Assembly (NCBI RefSeq): GCF_028290025.1 | Contig: NZ_JAQGKQ010000088.1 | Span: 124,001 to 188,000 of the forward strand | Direction of reading: 5' to 3' | Source of the DNA: Cypionkella sp. | GTDB taxonomy: Bacteria; Pseudomonadota; Alphaproteobacteria; Rhodobacterales; Rhodobacteraceae | Length of the DNA: 64,000 nucleotides | In this document: positions 1-11,863 of the stretch, one piece after another | Position numbering within the stretch: position 1 is the first letter of the stretch | Layout of the letters: every line of letters starts with the position of its first letter | Made by a program: the position numbers and the translations under genes | The notes under the pieces: generated by a model | The model's input: only the letters and a program-made list of their open reading frames with translations | Database searches by the model: none | What the model was told of the DNA's origin: nothing

Positions 1-303
1 GATGCCGGTTTTGGCATGCACCGGGGTCAGGCTGCCATTTATGGCGGTGCGGCTGTCAAACGCCTGATCCCGCCCAACTTGCCAATGGCCAAACGCTGCC
101 ACCCCAAAGGACCACGCCACCAACCTGCGCGTGGCATAGCCGCGCAGGTCTGGCAGATTGGTGTCCACGTCACGGTAGTCGCTTAAAAACAAGATGTCTC
201 GCCCACCAGCCAAATGCGCAAAACACGCAGACCCGATAGCCCAGCCGCCAAAGACCACGATCACCTCGGTATTGCCTGTACGGTGCAGCCATTCGACCTG
301 CAT
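1..303 (-). CDS. bioG: BioG-type pimeloyl-ACP methyl ester esterase (3' end cut by window)
   Basis: Hydrolyses pimeloyl-ACP methyl ester to free pimeloyl-ACP, the last step before BioF in biotin synthesis. The first 101 residues are visible. The start MQVEWLHRTGN, an early VVFGGW oxyanion-type strand, the DYRD segment and the nucleophile elbow AWSFG (Ser65) followed by AINGSLTPV are hallmarks of the DUF452/BioG alpha/beta hydrolases. The ATG lies 6 nt after the bioA stop, so this is the last visible gene of the bioBFDA-bioG operon. The catalytic Asp and His would lie beyond the window. The family identification is from recognised motifs; the esterase role is family knowledge. Confidence 0.88.
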   Translation of the reverse strand, partial: MQVEWLHRTGNTEVIVVFGGWAIGSACFAHLAGGRDILFLSDYRDVDTNLPDLRGYATRRLVAWSFGVAAFGHWQVGRDQAFDSRTAINGSLTPVHAKTGI

Positions 304-309
304 ATGCCC

Positions 310-1593
310 TCACACCACGCGGGCCAGCCGCAGCATCGCGGCGGTGATTTGCGACAGCTCGGCGGCGGAGGTTACAAAGGGTGGCATCGTATAGATGTTG
401 CGGCCAAACGGGCGCAGGTAAACGCCGGTGTCGCGGGCATAGCCATGGGCAGTGTCGGCGCTGACATTGTGATCCATTTCAATGACGCCAATAGCACCTA
501 GCACCCGCACATCGGCCACACCGGGCAGGGCGCGGGCGGGGCAAAGATCGTCCGTCAGCTGCGCTTGAATGGCAGCAACCTGCGCCTTCCAAGCGCCGGT
601 GGCCAGCAGATCGAGGCTAGCTCGCGCCACGGAACAGGCCAAAGGGTTGGCCATGAACGTCGGCCCGTGCATGAAGGCGCCGGGGGTGGCGTGGCCGATT
701 GCATCGGCGACGGCTTGGGTTGCGATGGTGGCGGCGAAGGACATCGTGCCACCGGTCAGCGCCTTGCCAAGGCAGATGATATCGGGCGTCACGGTGCAAA
801 GTTCGGTGGCGAACATGTGCCCGGTGCGGCCAAAGCCGGTGGCAATCTCGTCGAAGATCAGCAAGATGTCATGATCGTCGCACAGCGCGCGGGCTTGGTT
901 AAGGTATTCGGGGTGGTAGAAATACATCCCCCCCGCGCCTTGCACCACGGGTTCCAAGATCAGCGCTGCGATTTGGGCTTGGTTGTCTGCCAGTACCTCG
1001 CGCAGCGCGACCAGCCCGTTCAGCGCGGTGTCATCGCTCCAGACATCGCCAAAGCGCAAGGGCGGGCGGTCAGCGAAATGCTGCACCGATACTGCACCCC
1101 GGAACAGATGATGCATGCCGGTGTCAGGGTCACACACGCTCATCGCTTTCCAAGTGTCACCGTGATAGCCTGATCGGATGGTGGCAAACTGAGTGCGGTC
1201 TGGGAGACCCATGGCGTTTTGGTATTGCACGGCCATTTTCAGCGCCACCTCCACCGCAACCGACCCTGAATCGGCGTAAAAGATGCGGTCAAGCCCGGTA
1301 GGCAGCATGGTGATCAGGCGTTTGCCCAAATCTATCGCAGGGGCGTGGGTCAGCCCGCCGAACATCACATGCGGCAGGCGGTCCAACTGGTCATGGGCGG
1401 CCTGTATCAGCGCGGGGTGGCGGTGACCGTGGATCACCGACCACCATGATGACATGGCGTCAATCATCCGGGTGCCATCGTCCAGCGTCAGCCAGACACC
1501 TTCCGCCGATGCGACGATATGGGTGGGGCCGGGCCGCGTGATATTGGAATAGGGGTGCCACAGATGGGCGCGGTCAAAGTCGTGCGGGGTCAA
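310..1593 (-). CDS. bioA: Adenosylmethionine-8-amino-7-oxononanoate aminotransferase
   Basis: PLP-dependent enzyme converting 7-keto-8-aminopelargonate to 7,8-diaminopelargonate with SAM as amino donor. It has 427 residues, normal for BioA. Visible marks are HLWHPYS near the N-terminus, GYHGDTWKAMSV (about 142-153), the cofactor Asp248 in IFDEIATGFGRTG and the Schiff-base Lys277 in LGKALTGG. The start is a TTG whose last two bases overlap the bioD stop (TTGA), which fits translational coupling; no ATG offers a better start because HLWHPYS follows immediately. It is the fourth gene of the biotin operon. Confidence 0.97.
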   Translation of the reverse strand: MTPHDFDRAHLWHPYSNITRPGPTHIVASAEGVWLTLDDGTRMIDAMSSWWSVIHGHRHPALIQAAHDQLDRLPHVMFGGLTHAPAIDLGKRLITMLPTGLDRIFYADSGSVAVEVALKMAVQYQNAMGLPDRTQFATIRSGYHGDTWKAMSVCDPDTGMHHLFRGAVSVQHFADRPPLRFGDVWSDDTALNGLVALREVLADNQAQIAALILEPVVQGAGGMYFYHPEYLNQARALCDDHDILLIFDEIATGFGRTGHMFATELCTVTPDIICLGKALTGGTMSFAATIATQAVADAIGHATPGAFMHGPTFMANPLACSVARASLDLLATGAWKAQVAAIQAQLTDDLCPARALPGVADVRVLGAIGVIEMDHNVSADTAHGYARDTGVYLRPFGRNIYTMPPFVTSAAELSQITAAMLRLARVV

Positions 1594-2219
1594 AGCGCAA
1601 TACCTTTGCGAATGGAGGCCGTGTCAACATGCGTGGCAAAGGCCTCAGCAAGGGTCGCGGGCGTCAGGCTGGGCAAATGCGGTAGGCAGCCCAGATGCGC
1701 CACCGTGCCAAAGTCGCAGATTGTGCGCTCCACAGCAGGGTTGGTCGGGCCGATGAAGGCGATGCCCAGCATAGTGCAGCCCGCCTGCCGCAGAGCCGCC
1801 AGTGACAAAAGGCTGTGGTTGATGGTGCCAAGGGCTGTGCGGGCGCACAGGATGACCGGGGCCTGCCAGCCCGCAATAACGTCCAGAAACAGGGTCCGGC
1901 GGTTCAACGGCACCATCAGGCCGCCAGCCGCCTCGATCACCAAAGTGCCGGTGGTTTGGGGTGGGATTAGGTGGGTCGGGTCGATTTCAATGCCCTCGGC
2001 CTCGGCGGCCAGATGGGGCGAGGCGGGCAGGATCAGGCGGTATGCCTCGGGCAGGGTGGGGCTGCCGGACAGGCGGGCGACGGTTCGACTGTCCGTCTCG
2101 CCGCTTAACCCGGCTTGCACGGGCTTCCAGTATTGCGCCTGCAACGCGTGGGTCAGGCCCGCCGCGAACACGGTTTTTCCGATGTCCGTATCGGTGCCGG
2201 TGATGATCACAGCGGTCAT
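1590..2219 (-). CDS. bioD: Dethiobiotin synthetase
   Basis: ATP-dependent carboxylase closing the ureido ring of dethiobiotin. It has 209 residues. The P-loop GTDTDIGKT at residues 8-16 is the BioD signature, and KPVQAGL-like residues follow near residue 33. The ATG overlaps the bioF stop by 4 nt and the stop overlaps the bioA TTG. Length and motif are normal and nothing is odd. Confidence 0.97.
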   Translation of the reverse strand: MTAVIITGTDTDIGKTVFAAGLTHALQAQYWKPVQAGLSGETDSRTVARLSGSPTLPEAYRLILPASPHLAAEAEGIEIDPTHLIPPQTTGTLVIEAAGGLMVPLNRRTLFLDVIAGWQAPVILCARTALGTINHSLLSLAALRQAGCTMLGIAFIGPTNPAVERTICDFGTVAHLGCLPHLPSLTPATLAEAFATHVDTASIRKGIAL

Positions 2220-3340
2220 GCGGCGACCTGTCCCAGGTAGGCAAACAGCGCGGTGATCACAGCGGCCGAGGTGTTCTGCGTGATCGAGATGCGCAACCTT
2301 GCGGTGCCGCGCGGCACGGTAGGCGGGCGGATGCCACGCACATCATAACCACGCGCTTGAAGTGCGGCCGCCACCTGCATCACCCGCTGATCGGTTCCCA
2401 ACAAAATGGGCAGGATCTGCGACTGATGGCCTACAAAGCCCTGCATGGCGGCTTGGGCGTTAGCATGACCTACAAGTGCCAAGGCATCATGGCGCAGCTT
2501 GGGGTTGGCCTGCACATGCTGCAAGGCTGCGGCCACAAGGGCGGCGTTCAGGGGCGAGGGTGCCGTGGCATAGATGAACCCGCGTGCCTTGGTGATCAGC
2601 GTGTCGATCAGCACCGCAGCGCCGCAAATCAGCGCGCCGGATACCCCCAACGCCTTGCCGCAGGTGTGCAGCGTCAGCAGGTTGGGGCCGTGGTCCAAGC
2701 CTTGCGTCAGCCCGCCCCCGTTTGCACCGTAAAGCCCGGTGGCATGCGCCTCATCGACCACAAGCACGGCGTCTTCGGCGACGGCAAGCGCCGCGAAATC
2801 GGCCAAGGGCGCAAAATCGCCGCCCATGGAATACAGACTTTCAATGGCCAGCCAGACCCGACCCTTGCCGCCACGGCCGCGCCAGACCATGACCTGCGCC
2901 TGCGCGTCCGCAGGGTCGTTATGGGCAAACGCCAGTGTTTCGGTCCGGCCAAGACGCATCCCGTCATGGGCCGAAGCGTGGATTAACGCGTCGTATAGCA
3001 CCAGATCCTCTGGCATAGGCAGGCAGGCGAAAATCGCTTGGTTTGCGGTAAAACCACCGCCCATGAACAAGGCGCGTTCGGTGCCGAAATGCTGGGCGGC
3101 CATGGCTTCTAAAGCCATGTGTTCGGCATCATTGCCCCGCAACAGCCGCGATCCTCCGGCCCCTACATCCACTCCCCGGTCCAGTGCCGCATGGGCGGCT
3201 GCGCGCAACACGTCAGACCCCGCCAGCCCCAGATAATCATTCGAGGCGAAATCATGCCCCACACGCGGCGCAAGTCTGCGCAACCGGCCCCGCGCCGCCA
3301 ACGCGTCAAGCGCCGTTGCGTGGCGGGCAAAGCCGGTCAT
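2216..3340 (-). CDS. bioF: 8-amino-7-oxononanoate synthase
   Basis: PLP enzyme of the alpha-oxoamine synthase family condensing pimeloyl-ACP with L-alanine. It has 374 residues. The N-terminal [10 protein letters not shown], the GSGGSRLL-like segment ([10 protein letters not shown], 61-70), the [11 protein letters not shown] motif (Asp196, His199) and the PLP lysine in [11 protein letters not shown] (Lys229) are all present. It overlaps both bioB and bioD by 4 nt, so the operon is translationally coupled throughout. Confidence 0.97.
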   Translation of the reverse strand: MTGFARHATALDALAARGRLRRLAPRVGHDFASNDYLGLAGSDVLRAAAHAALDRGVDVGAGGSRLLRGNDAEHMALEAMAAQHFGTERALFMGGGFTANQAIFACLPMPEDLVLYDALIHASAHDGMRLGRTETLAFAHNDPADAQAQVMVWRGRGGKGRVWLAIESLYSMGGDFAPLADFAALAVAEDAVLVVDEAHATGLYGANGGGLTQGLDHGPNLLTLHTCGKALGVSGALICGAAVLIDTLITKARGFIYATAPSPLNAALVAAALQHVQANPKLRHDALALVGHANAQAAMQGFVGHQSQILPILLGTDQRVMQVAAALQARGYDVRGIRPPTVPRGTARLRISITQNTSAAVITALFAYLGQVAA

Positions 3341-4320
3341 TCCGCAGCGACTGCCTTTGCCTCGTCCATCGCCACAAGGCCCAGTTTTGCAAACAGGGCG
3401 TCATCCTTGTCCTCGCAGGGGTTATCGGCTGTCAGCAACGTGTCACCGACAAAGATCGAATTTGCCCCGGCAAAGACGCACATTGCCTGCATCTCATCGC
3501 TCATCGCGGTGCGGCCCGCAGACAGGCGCACATGGCTTTGCGGCATCAAAATACGGGCAAGAGCGATGGTGCGGACAAATTCGATCGGATCCAGTGGTGG
3601 CGTACCCGCCAATGGGGTATCGGGCATCGGGATCAGCATGTTGACCGGCACGCTTTCGGGGTGGGCGGGCAGATTGGCAAGCGTCAGCAGCATGTCGATG
3701 CGGTCCATCCGCGTCTCGCCCATGCCGACAATGCCGCCCGCGCAGACCTTGATCCCAGCGTCGCGAACCCGCGCCAAAGTTTCAAGCCGGTCCGCAAAGG
3801 TGCGGGTGGTGATCACTTCGGAATAGTAGCGTTCTGACGTGTCGATGTTGTGGTTGTAGTAATCCAGCCCCGCATCGCGCAGCCGCAACACTTGGGTATC
3901 GTCCAGCATGCCCAGCGTCATGCAGGTTTCCATACCCATCGCCTTGACCCCGCCAATCATAGCAGCCAGCGCTGTCATATCGCGGTCTTTGGGCGACCGC
4001 CACGCGGCGCCCATGCAATAGCGAGTCGCGCCGCCAGCTTTGGCTTTGCGCGCCTCGGCCAGCACACGTTCCACTTCCATCAGCTTGGAGGCCGATAATT
4101 GCGAGCCGTTCACCGCCGATTGCGAGCAATAAGTGCAATCTTCGGCGCAACCGCCAGTCTTGATGGACAGCAATTTGCTGAGCTGCAGCTGATTGGGGTC
4201 AAAATGGGCGCGGTGCACGGTTTGCGCCTGAAACAACAGGTCCATCAGAGGTGCGGCATAGATCGCCTCGGCCTCTGCGCGAGTCCAGTCGTGGCGGAGT
4301 GAGAGGGGTTGCGGCATCAT
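3337..4320 (-). CDS. bioB: Biotin synthase
   Basis: Radical SAM enzyme inserting sulfur into dethiobiotin. It has 327 residues. The radical SAM cluster motif CAEDCTYC is at Cys58, Cys62 and Cys65. The downstream [12 protein letters not shown] and the RLSAGR motif contain the conserved Asn and Arg that bind the second iron-sulfur cluster and substrate. It is the first gene of the operon. Two adjacent ATG codons begin the frame and either could be used. The operon lies directly behind the BioR-like palindrome at 4330-4339. Confidence 0.97.
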   Translation of the reverse strand: MMPQPLSLRHDWTRAEAEAIYAAPLMDLLFQAQTVHRAHFDPNQLQLSKLLSIKTGGCAEDCTYCSQSAVNGSQLSASKLMEVERVLAEARKAKAGGATRYCMGAAWRSPKDRDMTALAAMIGGVKAMGMETCMTLGMLDDTQVLRLRDAGLDYYNHNIDTSERYYSEVITTRTFADRLETLARVRDAGIKVCAGGIVGMGETRMDRIDMLLTLANLPAHPESVPVNMLIPMPDTPLAGTPPLDPIEFVRTIALARILMPQSHVRLSAGRTAMSDEMQAMCVFAGANSIFVGDTLLTADNPCEDKDDALFAKLGLVAMDEAKAVAAE

Positions 4321-4329
4321 GTCCTCACT

Positions 4330-4339
4330 TTATAGATAA
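4330..4339. promoter_or_regulatory. BioR-type operator upstream of bioB
   Basis: The decamer TTATAGATAA fits exactly the alphaproteobacterial BioR consensus TTATMKATAA and lies 10 nt upstream of the bioB start. BioR is a GntR-family biotin repressor; no bioR gene is in the window. The sequence match is direct; repression is inferred from family knowledge. Confidence 0.8.
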
Positions 4340-4374
4340 TTTATCCGGCCTTCCCGAGGGATCGGATAAATTAT
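4336..4374. repeat. 12-bp perfect inverted repeat overlapping the BioR site
   Basis: ATAATTTATCCG at 4336-4347 is repeated as its exact reverse complement at 4363-4374 with a 15-nt spacer. The left arm shares 4 bp with the BioR site. It lies between the divergent bio and thi operons and could be a second operator, or a hairpin at the 5' end of the bio leader. Confidence 0.75.
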
Positions 4375-4434
4375 TGATTATTACGAAAGCCACCCTTTGA
4401 CAAGCGGTCCAGATCACGTGCCGCACCGATTAGC

Positions 4435-4463
4435 TTGACGCGCTGCGTCCCAGCCCCTACACC
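4435..4463 (+). promoter_or_regulatory. Predicted sigma-70 promoter of the thi operon
   Basis: TTGACG (4435-4440), a 17-bp spacer and TACACC (4458-4463) would start RNA near 4470, just before the TPP aptamer. The -35 is good and the -10 is modest. An alternative TTGACA lies at about 4396-4401 without a good -10. Confidence 0.45.
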
Positions 4464-4470
4464 AACCGAA

Positions 4471-7474
<3,004 letters not shown>

Positions 7475-7485
<11 letters not shown>

Positions 7486-7672
7486 TCTGAACGGCATCCC
7501 GACCGAGGTTGCCGCCGCAAATCTGGGCGATGCGCTGATGGCCCTTGGCTACGGCAGCACCGCCCTTGCCACGGCATTGAATGGCGTTTTCATATCCGCC
7601 GCCGCCCGCGCCACAACCCTGCTGCATGACGGTGACCGGGTCGAGGTTCTGGCCCCGATGCAGGGAGGCTGA
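7475..7672 (+). CDS. thiS: Sulfur carrier protein ThiS
   Basis: Ubiquitin-fold carrier of the thiazole sulfur as a C-terminal thiocarboxylate. It has 65 residues from an unusual TTG start. I chose this start because a perfect AGGAGG (7463-7468) lies 6 nt upstream and homologues begin with a short hydrophobic strand (RIDLNG). The diagnostic C-terminal Gly-Gly (PMQGG) is present for adenylation by the nearby ThiF. It overlaps the end of thiO. Confidence 0.93.
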
Positions 7673-7673
7673 G

Positions 7674-8459
7674 ATGCGGCTTTATGATGTTGACTTGTCA
7701 TCACGCCTGCTGTTGGGAACGGCGCAATACCCCTCACCGCTGGTGCTGACCGAGGCGATTGCGGCCTCTGGCTGCGGTGTGATCACAGTATCTTTGCGCC
7801 GGGAAACCGCAAATGGCGGCGGTACAAACGGCTTTTGGCCGCTGTTGCAGGCCACCGACGCGCGCATTCTGCCCAACACCGCCGGATGCCATTCGGCGCG
7901 CGAGGCGATCACCACGGCGCAGATGGCGCGTGAGGTCTTCGGCACCAACTGGATCAAACTGGAGGTGATCGGCAATGCCGACACCCTGCAACCTGACCCC
8001 TTTGCGCTGGTCGAGGCGGCGCGGGTGCTGTGCGCCGATGGCTTTGCGGTGTTCCCTTATACCACCGAAGACCTGATCGTGGCCGAGCGCCTGCTGGATG
8101 CGGGCTGCCGGGTGCTGATGCCTTGGGGGGCACCGATTGGGTCGGGCCGGGGGTTGCGCCATGTCGACGCGCTGGCCTCGATGCGGGGGCATTTCCCCGG
8201 CGTCCCACTGATTGTCGATGCCGGGATCGGTGCGCCCAGTCAGGCAGCACAGGCGATGGAAATGGGGTTTGATGCGGTTCTGCTGAACACCGCCGTTGCC
8301 AAGGCGGGTGACCCGGTGGCCATGGCGCGCGCCTTCGGTCAGGCAGTTGCGGCGGGGCGGGCGGCGTTTGAGGCGGGGCTGATGCCACCGCGTGATATGG
8401 CGGTGCCATCGACCCCGGTTCTGGGCATGGCTAATCTGGGGCTGGGGGGGCTGCGATGA
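7674..8459 (+). CDS. thiG: Thiazole synthase
   Basis: Forms the thiazole phosphate from deoxyxylulose phosphate, dehydroglycine and ThiS-thiocarboxylate. It has 261 residues starting [17 protein letters not shown] site lies at 7663-7668 and the ATG is 1 nt after the thiS stop. The Schiff-base Lys95 sits in NWIKLEVIG, and GAPIGSGRG and the DAGIGAPS phosphate-binding loop follow. It is a TIM-barrel enzyme of normal length. Confidence 0.97.
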   Translation: MRLYDVDLSSRLLLGTAQYPSPLVLTEAIAASGCGVITVSLRRETANGGGTNGFWPLLQATDARILPNTAGCHSAREAITTAQMAREVFGTNWIKLEVIGNADTLQPDPFALVEAARVLCADGFAVFPYTTEDLIVAERLLDAGCRVLMPWGAPIGSGRGLRHVDALASMRGHFPGVPLIVDAGIGAPSQAAQAMEMGFDAVLLNTAVAKAGDPVAMARAFGQAVAAGRAAFEAGLMPPRDMAVPSTPVLGMANLGLGGLR

Positions 8460-9058
8460 TCCTGCCCCGCTTTTACCCGGTGCTGCCCGATGCCGCGATG
8501 ATCGCGCGGCTGCTGCCTGTGGGCGTGCGGCTGGTGCAGTTGCGGTTCAAGGGCGATCTGGCCGAGGTTCCCGCGCAGATTGCGACGGCGCTGGCCATCT
8601 GTGCCCGCCACGGCGCGCAACTGGTCGTCAATGATCACTGGCAGGCGGCGCTGGACCACGGGGCGGATTTCATCCATCTGGGGCAAGAGGATCTGAATAG
8701 TGCCGACACCGCCGCCATCGCCCGCGCCGGGATGCGGCTGGGGGTATCAACCCATGACCGGGCGGAACTGGATCGGGCCCTTGCCTTGAACCCCGCCTAT
8801 ATTGCGCTGGGTCCGATCTGGCCGACGCTGCTGAAGCAGATGCCATGGCGGCCGCAGGGATCGGAGAAGCTGGCGCGCTGGAAATCGCGGATCGGGGATA
8901 TTCCGCTGGTGGCCATCGGTGGCCTGACCCTGCCGCGTTTGTCCGGAGTGTTTGCCGCCGGGGCCGATGTGGCGGCGGTGGTTACCGATCTGGTGACGGC
9001 TGCGGACCCCGAGGCGCAGACCCGCCTGTGGGTTCAGGCCACCGGTGGCATCGCATGA
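8456..9058 (+). CDS. thiE: Thiamin phosphate synthase
   Basis: Couples HMP-pyrophosphate and thiazole phosphate to thiamin phosphate. It has 200 residues. The VQLRFKG strand, the LVVNDHW motif, [20 protein letters not shown] and VAIGGLTL follow the ThiE TIM-barrel order. The [11 protein letters not shown] loop stands where most ThiE proteins have GP(I/V)FPT-T-K, so the loop is slightly divergent but recognisable. It overlaps both neighbours by 4 nt. Confidence 0.93.
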   Translation: MILPRFYPVLPDAAMIARLLPVGVRLVQLRFKGDLAEVPAQIATALAICARHGAQLVVNDHWQAALDHGADFIHLGQEDLNSADTAAIARAGMRLGVSTHDRAELDRALALNPAYIALGPIWPTLLKQMPWRPQGSEKLARWKSRIGDIPLVAIGGLTLPRLSGVFAAGADVAAVVTDLVTAADPEAQTRLWVQATGGIA

Positions 9059-10005
9059 GCCGTTATGCGCGCCAGATGCAGGTGCCGGGTGTCGGGGCCA
9101 TCGGGCAGGCGCGGCTGGCGGCGGCGCATTTGCTGATCGTCGGAGCGGGGGGGTTGGGCTGCACGGTGATCCCGGCGCTTGCAGCGGCGGGGGTCGGGTG
9201 GCTGACGATCATCGACCCCGATATAGTCGAGGTGACCAACCTGCACCGCCAGACGCTTTATACCGCCGACGACATCGGCCAGCCCAAGGCCGTGGCTGCG
9301 GCGGCCCGCGCGCGCGGACTGAACCCCAACGGTCAGGCCACCGCGATTGTTGACCGGCTCGATCCGGCCAATGCCCCCGGTCTGATTGCCGCCGCCGATC
9401 TGGTCGTGGACGCCGCCGACAGCTTTGCCGTGACCTACACCCTGTCCGATTTGTGCCTTGCGGCGGACAAGCCATTGATTTCGGCCTCGGTCATCGGGCG
9501 GGCGGGCTATGCGGGCGGGTTCTGTGGAACGGCCCCCGGCTATCGCGCCGTGTTCCCCGATTTGCCCGCGCAGGCCGCCAGTTGTGCCAGTGCCGGGGTG
9601 ATGGGGCCAGCCGTGGCGGTGCTTGGGGCGTTGCAGGCGCAGATGGCGCTTTCGGTGCTGATCGGGCTGGAGCCGTCGCCTTTGGGCCGGATCGTCACGC
9701 TGGACATGGCAAGTTGGCGTTTTGGCGGGTTTGGATTTGATGGGGCCGCCGAGGCACCCGGTTTCGGCTTTGTTGCCGCCACACAGATCGGCAGCGAAGA
9801 TACAGTGATCGACCTGCGCCCGGATGGCACGGTGCGCAACCTGCCCGGCGCGCAAGTGGTGGCACCGGGCGATCTGGCCGATTGGCCGATCCCAATGGGC
9901 CGGGTCGTGCTGTGCTGCTCTACCGGCCTGCGGGCGTGGCGCGGCGCGCAGGTTCTGGGGGGGCGCGGGGCCACGGCTTTGGCCTTGCTGGCGGACGGGC
10001 AATGA
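9055..10005 (+). CDS. thiF: ThiS adenylyltransferase ThiF with C-terminal rhodanese-like domain
   Basis: Activates the ThiS C-terminus as an acyl-adenylate for sulfur loading. It has 316 residues. The E1/MoeB-type nucleotide-binding loop GAGGLG is at 30-35, NLHRQ at 62-66 and the Asp-rich adenylation segment near 119-122. Cys177 sits where E1-like enzymes have a sulfur-transfer cysteine. From about residue 248 a rhodanese-like domain follows (VIDLRPDG, then LCCSTGLRAWRGA with Cys287/Cys288), so adenylation and sulfur transfer are fused. The zinc-binding CxxC pairs of E. coli ThiF/MoeB are not seen. Confidence 0.92.
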   Translation: MSRYARQMQVPGVGAIGQARLAAAHLLIVGAGGLGCTVIPALAAAGVGWLTIIDPDIVEVTNLHRQTLYTADDIGQPKAVAAAARARGLNPNGQATAIVDRLDPANAPGLIAAADLVVDAADSFAVTYTLSDLCLAADKPLISASVIGRAGYAGGFCGTAPGYRAVFPDLPAQAASCASAGVMGPAVAVLGALQAQMALSVLIGLEPSPLGRIVTLDMASWRFGGFGFDGAAEAPGFGFVAATQIGSEDTVIDLRPDGTVRNLPGAQVVAPGDLADWPIPMGRVVLCCSTGLRAWRGAQVLGGRGATALALLADGQ

Positions 10006-10700
10006 GCGTGCTGATCATCGCGGGCCTGGACAGTTCCACCGGGGCTGGCCTTGCGCGCGATCTGGCGGTGATGGCCGATCATGGCATCACGGCGCGGGTG
10101 GCGGCCACGGCGGTGACAGCACAGGATGCGACGGGCGGCTGCATCATTCATCCGGTGCCCGCGGCGATGGTGGCCGCCCAGATCCGCGCCGCAGGTCCAG
10201 TGCGCGCGGCCAATCTGGGGATGCTGACCAACGCCAGCATCGTCGAGGCCATTGCAGCGGCCCTGCCCAACGTGCCCTTCGTGCTGGACCCGGTTCTGGC
10301 CACCAGCGCCGGGGTGCCGCTGATGGATGCCGCCGGACGTGCCGCGATGATCACCCGCCTGATCCCCCGTGCGGCCCTGATCACCCCGAACCTGCCCGAG
10401 GCGGTTATTCTGACCGGCCTTGCGCCCGATACCGGACTGGACAGCATCGCAGCCGCCTTTTTCGCCTTGGGCGCGAAAGCGGTGCTGCTGAAGGGCGGTC
10501 ATGCCAGCGGGCCGGAGGCAGTCGATTGGCTGCTGCGCCCCGACGGCGACCCCCTGCGGCTCGCCGCATTGCGCAAACCCGGCACCCGGCGCGGCACGGG
10601 CTGCACGCTGGCCAGCGCCATCGCCGCCCGCCTGGCGCGGGGGGACGATCTGGCCACGGCCTGCGCAGAGGCAAAACACTATCTGAATGGCTGGTGGTGA
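10002..10700 (+). CDS. thiD: Hydroxymethylpyrimidine (phosphate) kinase
   Basis: Phosphorylates HMP-P to HMP-PP for ThiE. It has 232 residues from MSVLIIAGLDSSTGAGL, a start that overlaps the thiF stop. Ribokinase-fold marks are the N-terminal DSSTGAGLARD motif, the KGGH segment and the C-terminal anion hole GTGCTLASAIAA. It is slightly shorter than the usual 260 residues. It is the last gene of the thi operon; a 108-bp gap follows before queC. Confidence 0.95.
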   Translation: MSVLIIAGLDSSTGAGLARDLAVMADHGITARVAATAVTAQDATGGCIIHPVPAAMVAAQIRAAGPVRAANLGMLTNASIVEAIAAALPNVPFVLDPVLATSAGVPLMDAAGRAAMITRLIPRAALITPNLPEAVILTGLAPDTGLDSIAAAFFALGAKAVLLKGGHASGPEAVDWLLRPDGDPLRLAALRKPGTRRGTGCTLASAIAARLARGDDLATACAEAKHYLNGWW

Positions 10701-10727
10701 TCCGAAACCCGACGCGCCGCTTTCGGC

Positions 10728-10756
10728 TTCACATTCTGCCATCTGCGCAGTATAGG
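10728..10756 (+). promoter_or_regulatory. Predicted sigma-70 promoter of the que operon
   Basis: TTCACA (10728-10733), a 17-bp spacer and TATAGG (10751-10756) make the best promoter match I saw in the window. Transcription from about 10763 would place the preQ1 aptamer within 10 nt of the 5' end. Confidence 0.6.
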
Positions 10757-10770
10757 CCTGCATTCAGAAT

Positions 10771-10802
10771 ACCGGTCGCAGCCTACCCGGTCAAAACAAG
10801 GA
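10771..10802 (+). promoter_or_regulatory. preQ1-I riboswitch controlling queC translation
   Basis: P1 pairs ACCGG (10771-10775) with CCGGT (10787-10791). The loop reads UCGCAG then CCUAC, and the A-rich tail CAAAACAAGGA (10792-10802) ends in the Shine-Dalgarno AAGGA, 6 nt before the queC ATG. Loop and tail closely resemble my recollection of the Thermoanaerobacter preQ1-I aptamer, with CC pairing GG in an H-type pseudoknot that would hide the ribosome site. The structure is predicted and the sequence match is direct. Confidence 0.85.
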
Positions 10803-10808
10803 CACCGC

Positions 10809-11507
10809 ATGAAAACCATCGTCATCTGCTCCGGCGGACTGGACTCTGTTTCATTGGCCCACAAGGTCGCCGTCGAGCATGCGTTGCTGGGCCTGTTATC
10901 GTTTGATTACGGCCAGCGTCACCGCAAGGAAGTCACTTTTGCGGCGGCCTGCGCCGAACGGTTGCAGGTGCCGCATCAGACCATCGACATCCGCGATATC
11001 GGCCGCAGCCTGTCTGGCTCGGCGCTGACCGATGATCTGGCGGTGCCGGACGGGCATTATGCCGAAGAAACCATGCGCATCACTGTGGTGCCGAACCGCA
11101 ACGCCATCATGCTGGCCATTGCCTTTGGCGTGGCCGCCGCCCGGGGTGCCGATGCCGTCGCCACCGCCGTGCATGGCGGCGATCACTTCATCTATCCCGA
11201 TTGCCGTCCCGGCTTTATCGACGCCTTCCAGACCATGCAGCGCCATGCCCTTGAGGGCTATGCCAACATCGCGCTTTACGCCCCCTATGTGAACCTGCCG
11301 AAATCGGCCATTGTCACCGATGGGGCGCGGCACGACACGCCCTTTGCGCAAACCTGGTCTTGCTACAAGGGCGGTGATGCCCATTGCGGGCGTTGCGGCA
11401 CCTGTGTCGAACGGCGCGAGGCCTTTGATCTGGCGGGGGTTGCCGATCCCACCGAATATACCGATGCCGATTTCTGGCGCGAAGCGGTCAAGCGGGGGGC
11501 GGTCTGA
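10809..11507 (+). CDS. queC: 7-cyano-7-deazaguanine (preQ0) synthase
   Basis: ATP-dependent conversion of carboxy-deazaguanine to preQ0. It has 232 residues. The PP-loop motif SGGLDS is at 8-13, FDYGQRH follows, and the C-terminal zinc site CxxxxxxxCxxCxxC reads CYKGGDAHCGRCGTC. The Shine-Dalgarno is built into the preQ1 riboswitch tail. The stop overlaps the queD ATG. Confidence 0.97.
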   Translation: MKTIVICSGGLDSVSLAHKVAVEHALLGLLSFDYGQRHRKEVTFAAACAERLQVPHQTIDIRDIGRSLSGSALTDDLAVPDGHYAEETMRITVVPNRNAIMLAIAFGVAAARGADAVATAVHGGDHFIYPDCRPGFIDAFQTMQRHALEGYANIALYAPYVNLPKSAIVTDGARHDTPFAQTWSCYKGGDAHCGRCGTCVERREAFDLAGVADPTEYTDADFWREAVKRGAV

Positions 11508-11863
11508 TGTTCCGCATCACTAAGGAATTCCACTTTTCCGCCTCGCATCAGCTGTGCCAACTGCCTGCCAATCATCAATGCGCCCGGCTGCATGGGCATA
11601 ACTATGTCGTGGTAGTGGAACTTGCTGCGGCCACGCTGAACGCGTTCGGCTTCGTGCGCGATTACCACGATCTGGCCCCGCTGAAGCGCTACCTCGACGA
11701 TCACTTTGATCACCGCCACCTGAATGACGTGCTGGGCCATGATGGGGTGACGTCAGAAGTTCTGGCGCAGCATTTCCATGACTGGTGCAAGGCGCTTTTG
11801 CCCGAAACCGTGGCGGTGCGGGTCAGCGAGACGCCCAAGACATGGGCGGAATACCGGCCATGA
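11507..11863 (+). CDS. queD: 6-carboxy-tetrahydropterin synthase
   Basis: Converts dihydroneopterin triphosphate to 6-carboxytetrahydropterin, the first dedicated step of queuosine synthesis. It has 118 residues of the PTPS family. Zinc ligands are in FSASH and LHGHNY, and the catalytic Cys lies in [20 protein letters not shown] and the C-terminal [13 protein letters not shown] with its conserved Glu are present. It overlaps queC and queE. Confidence 0.96.
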   Translation: MFRITKEFHFSASHQLCQLPANHQCARLHGHNYVVVVELAAATLNAFGFVRDYHDLAPLKRYLDDHFDHRHLNDVLGHDGVTSEVLAQHFHDWCKALLPETVAVRVSETPKTWAEYRP

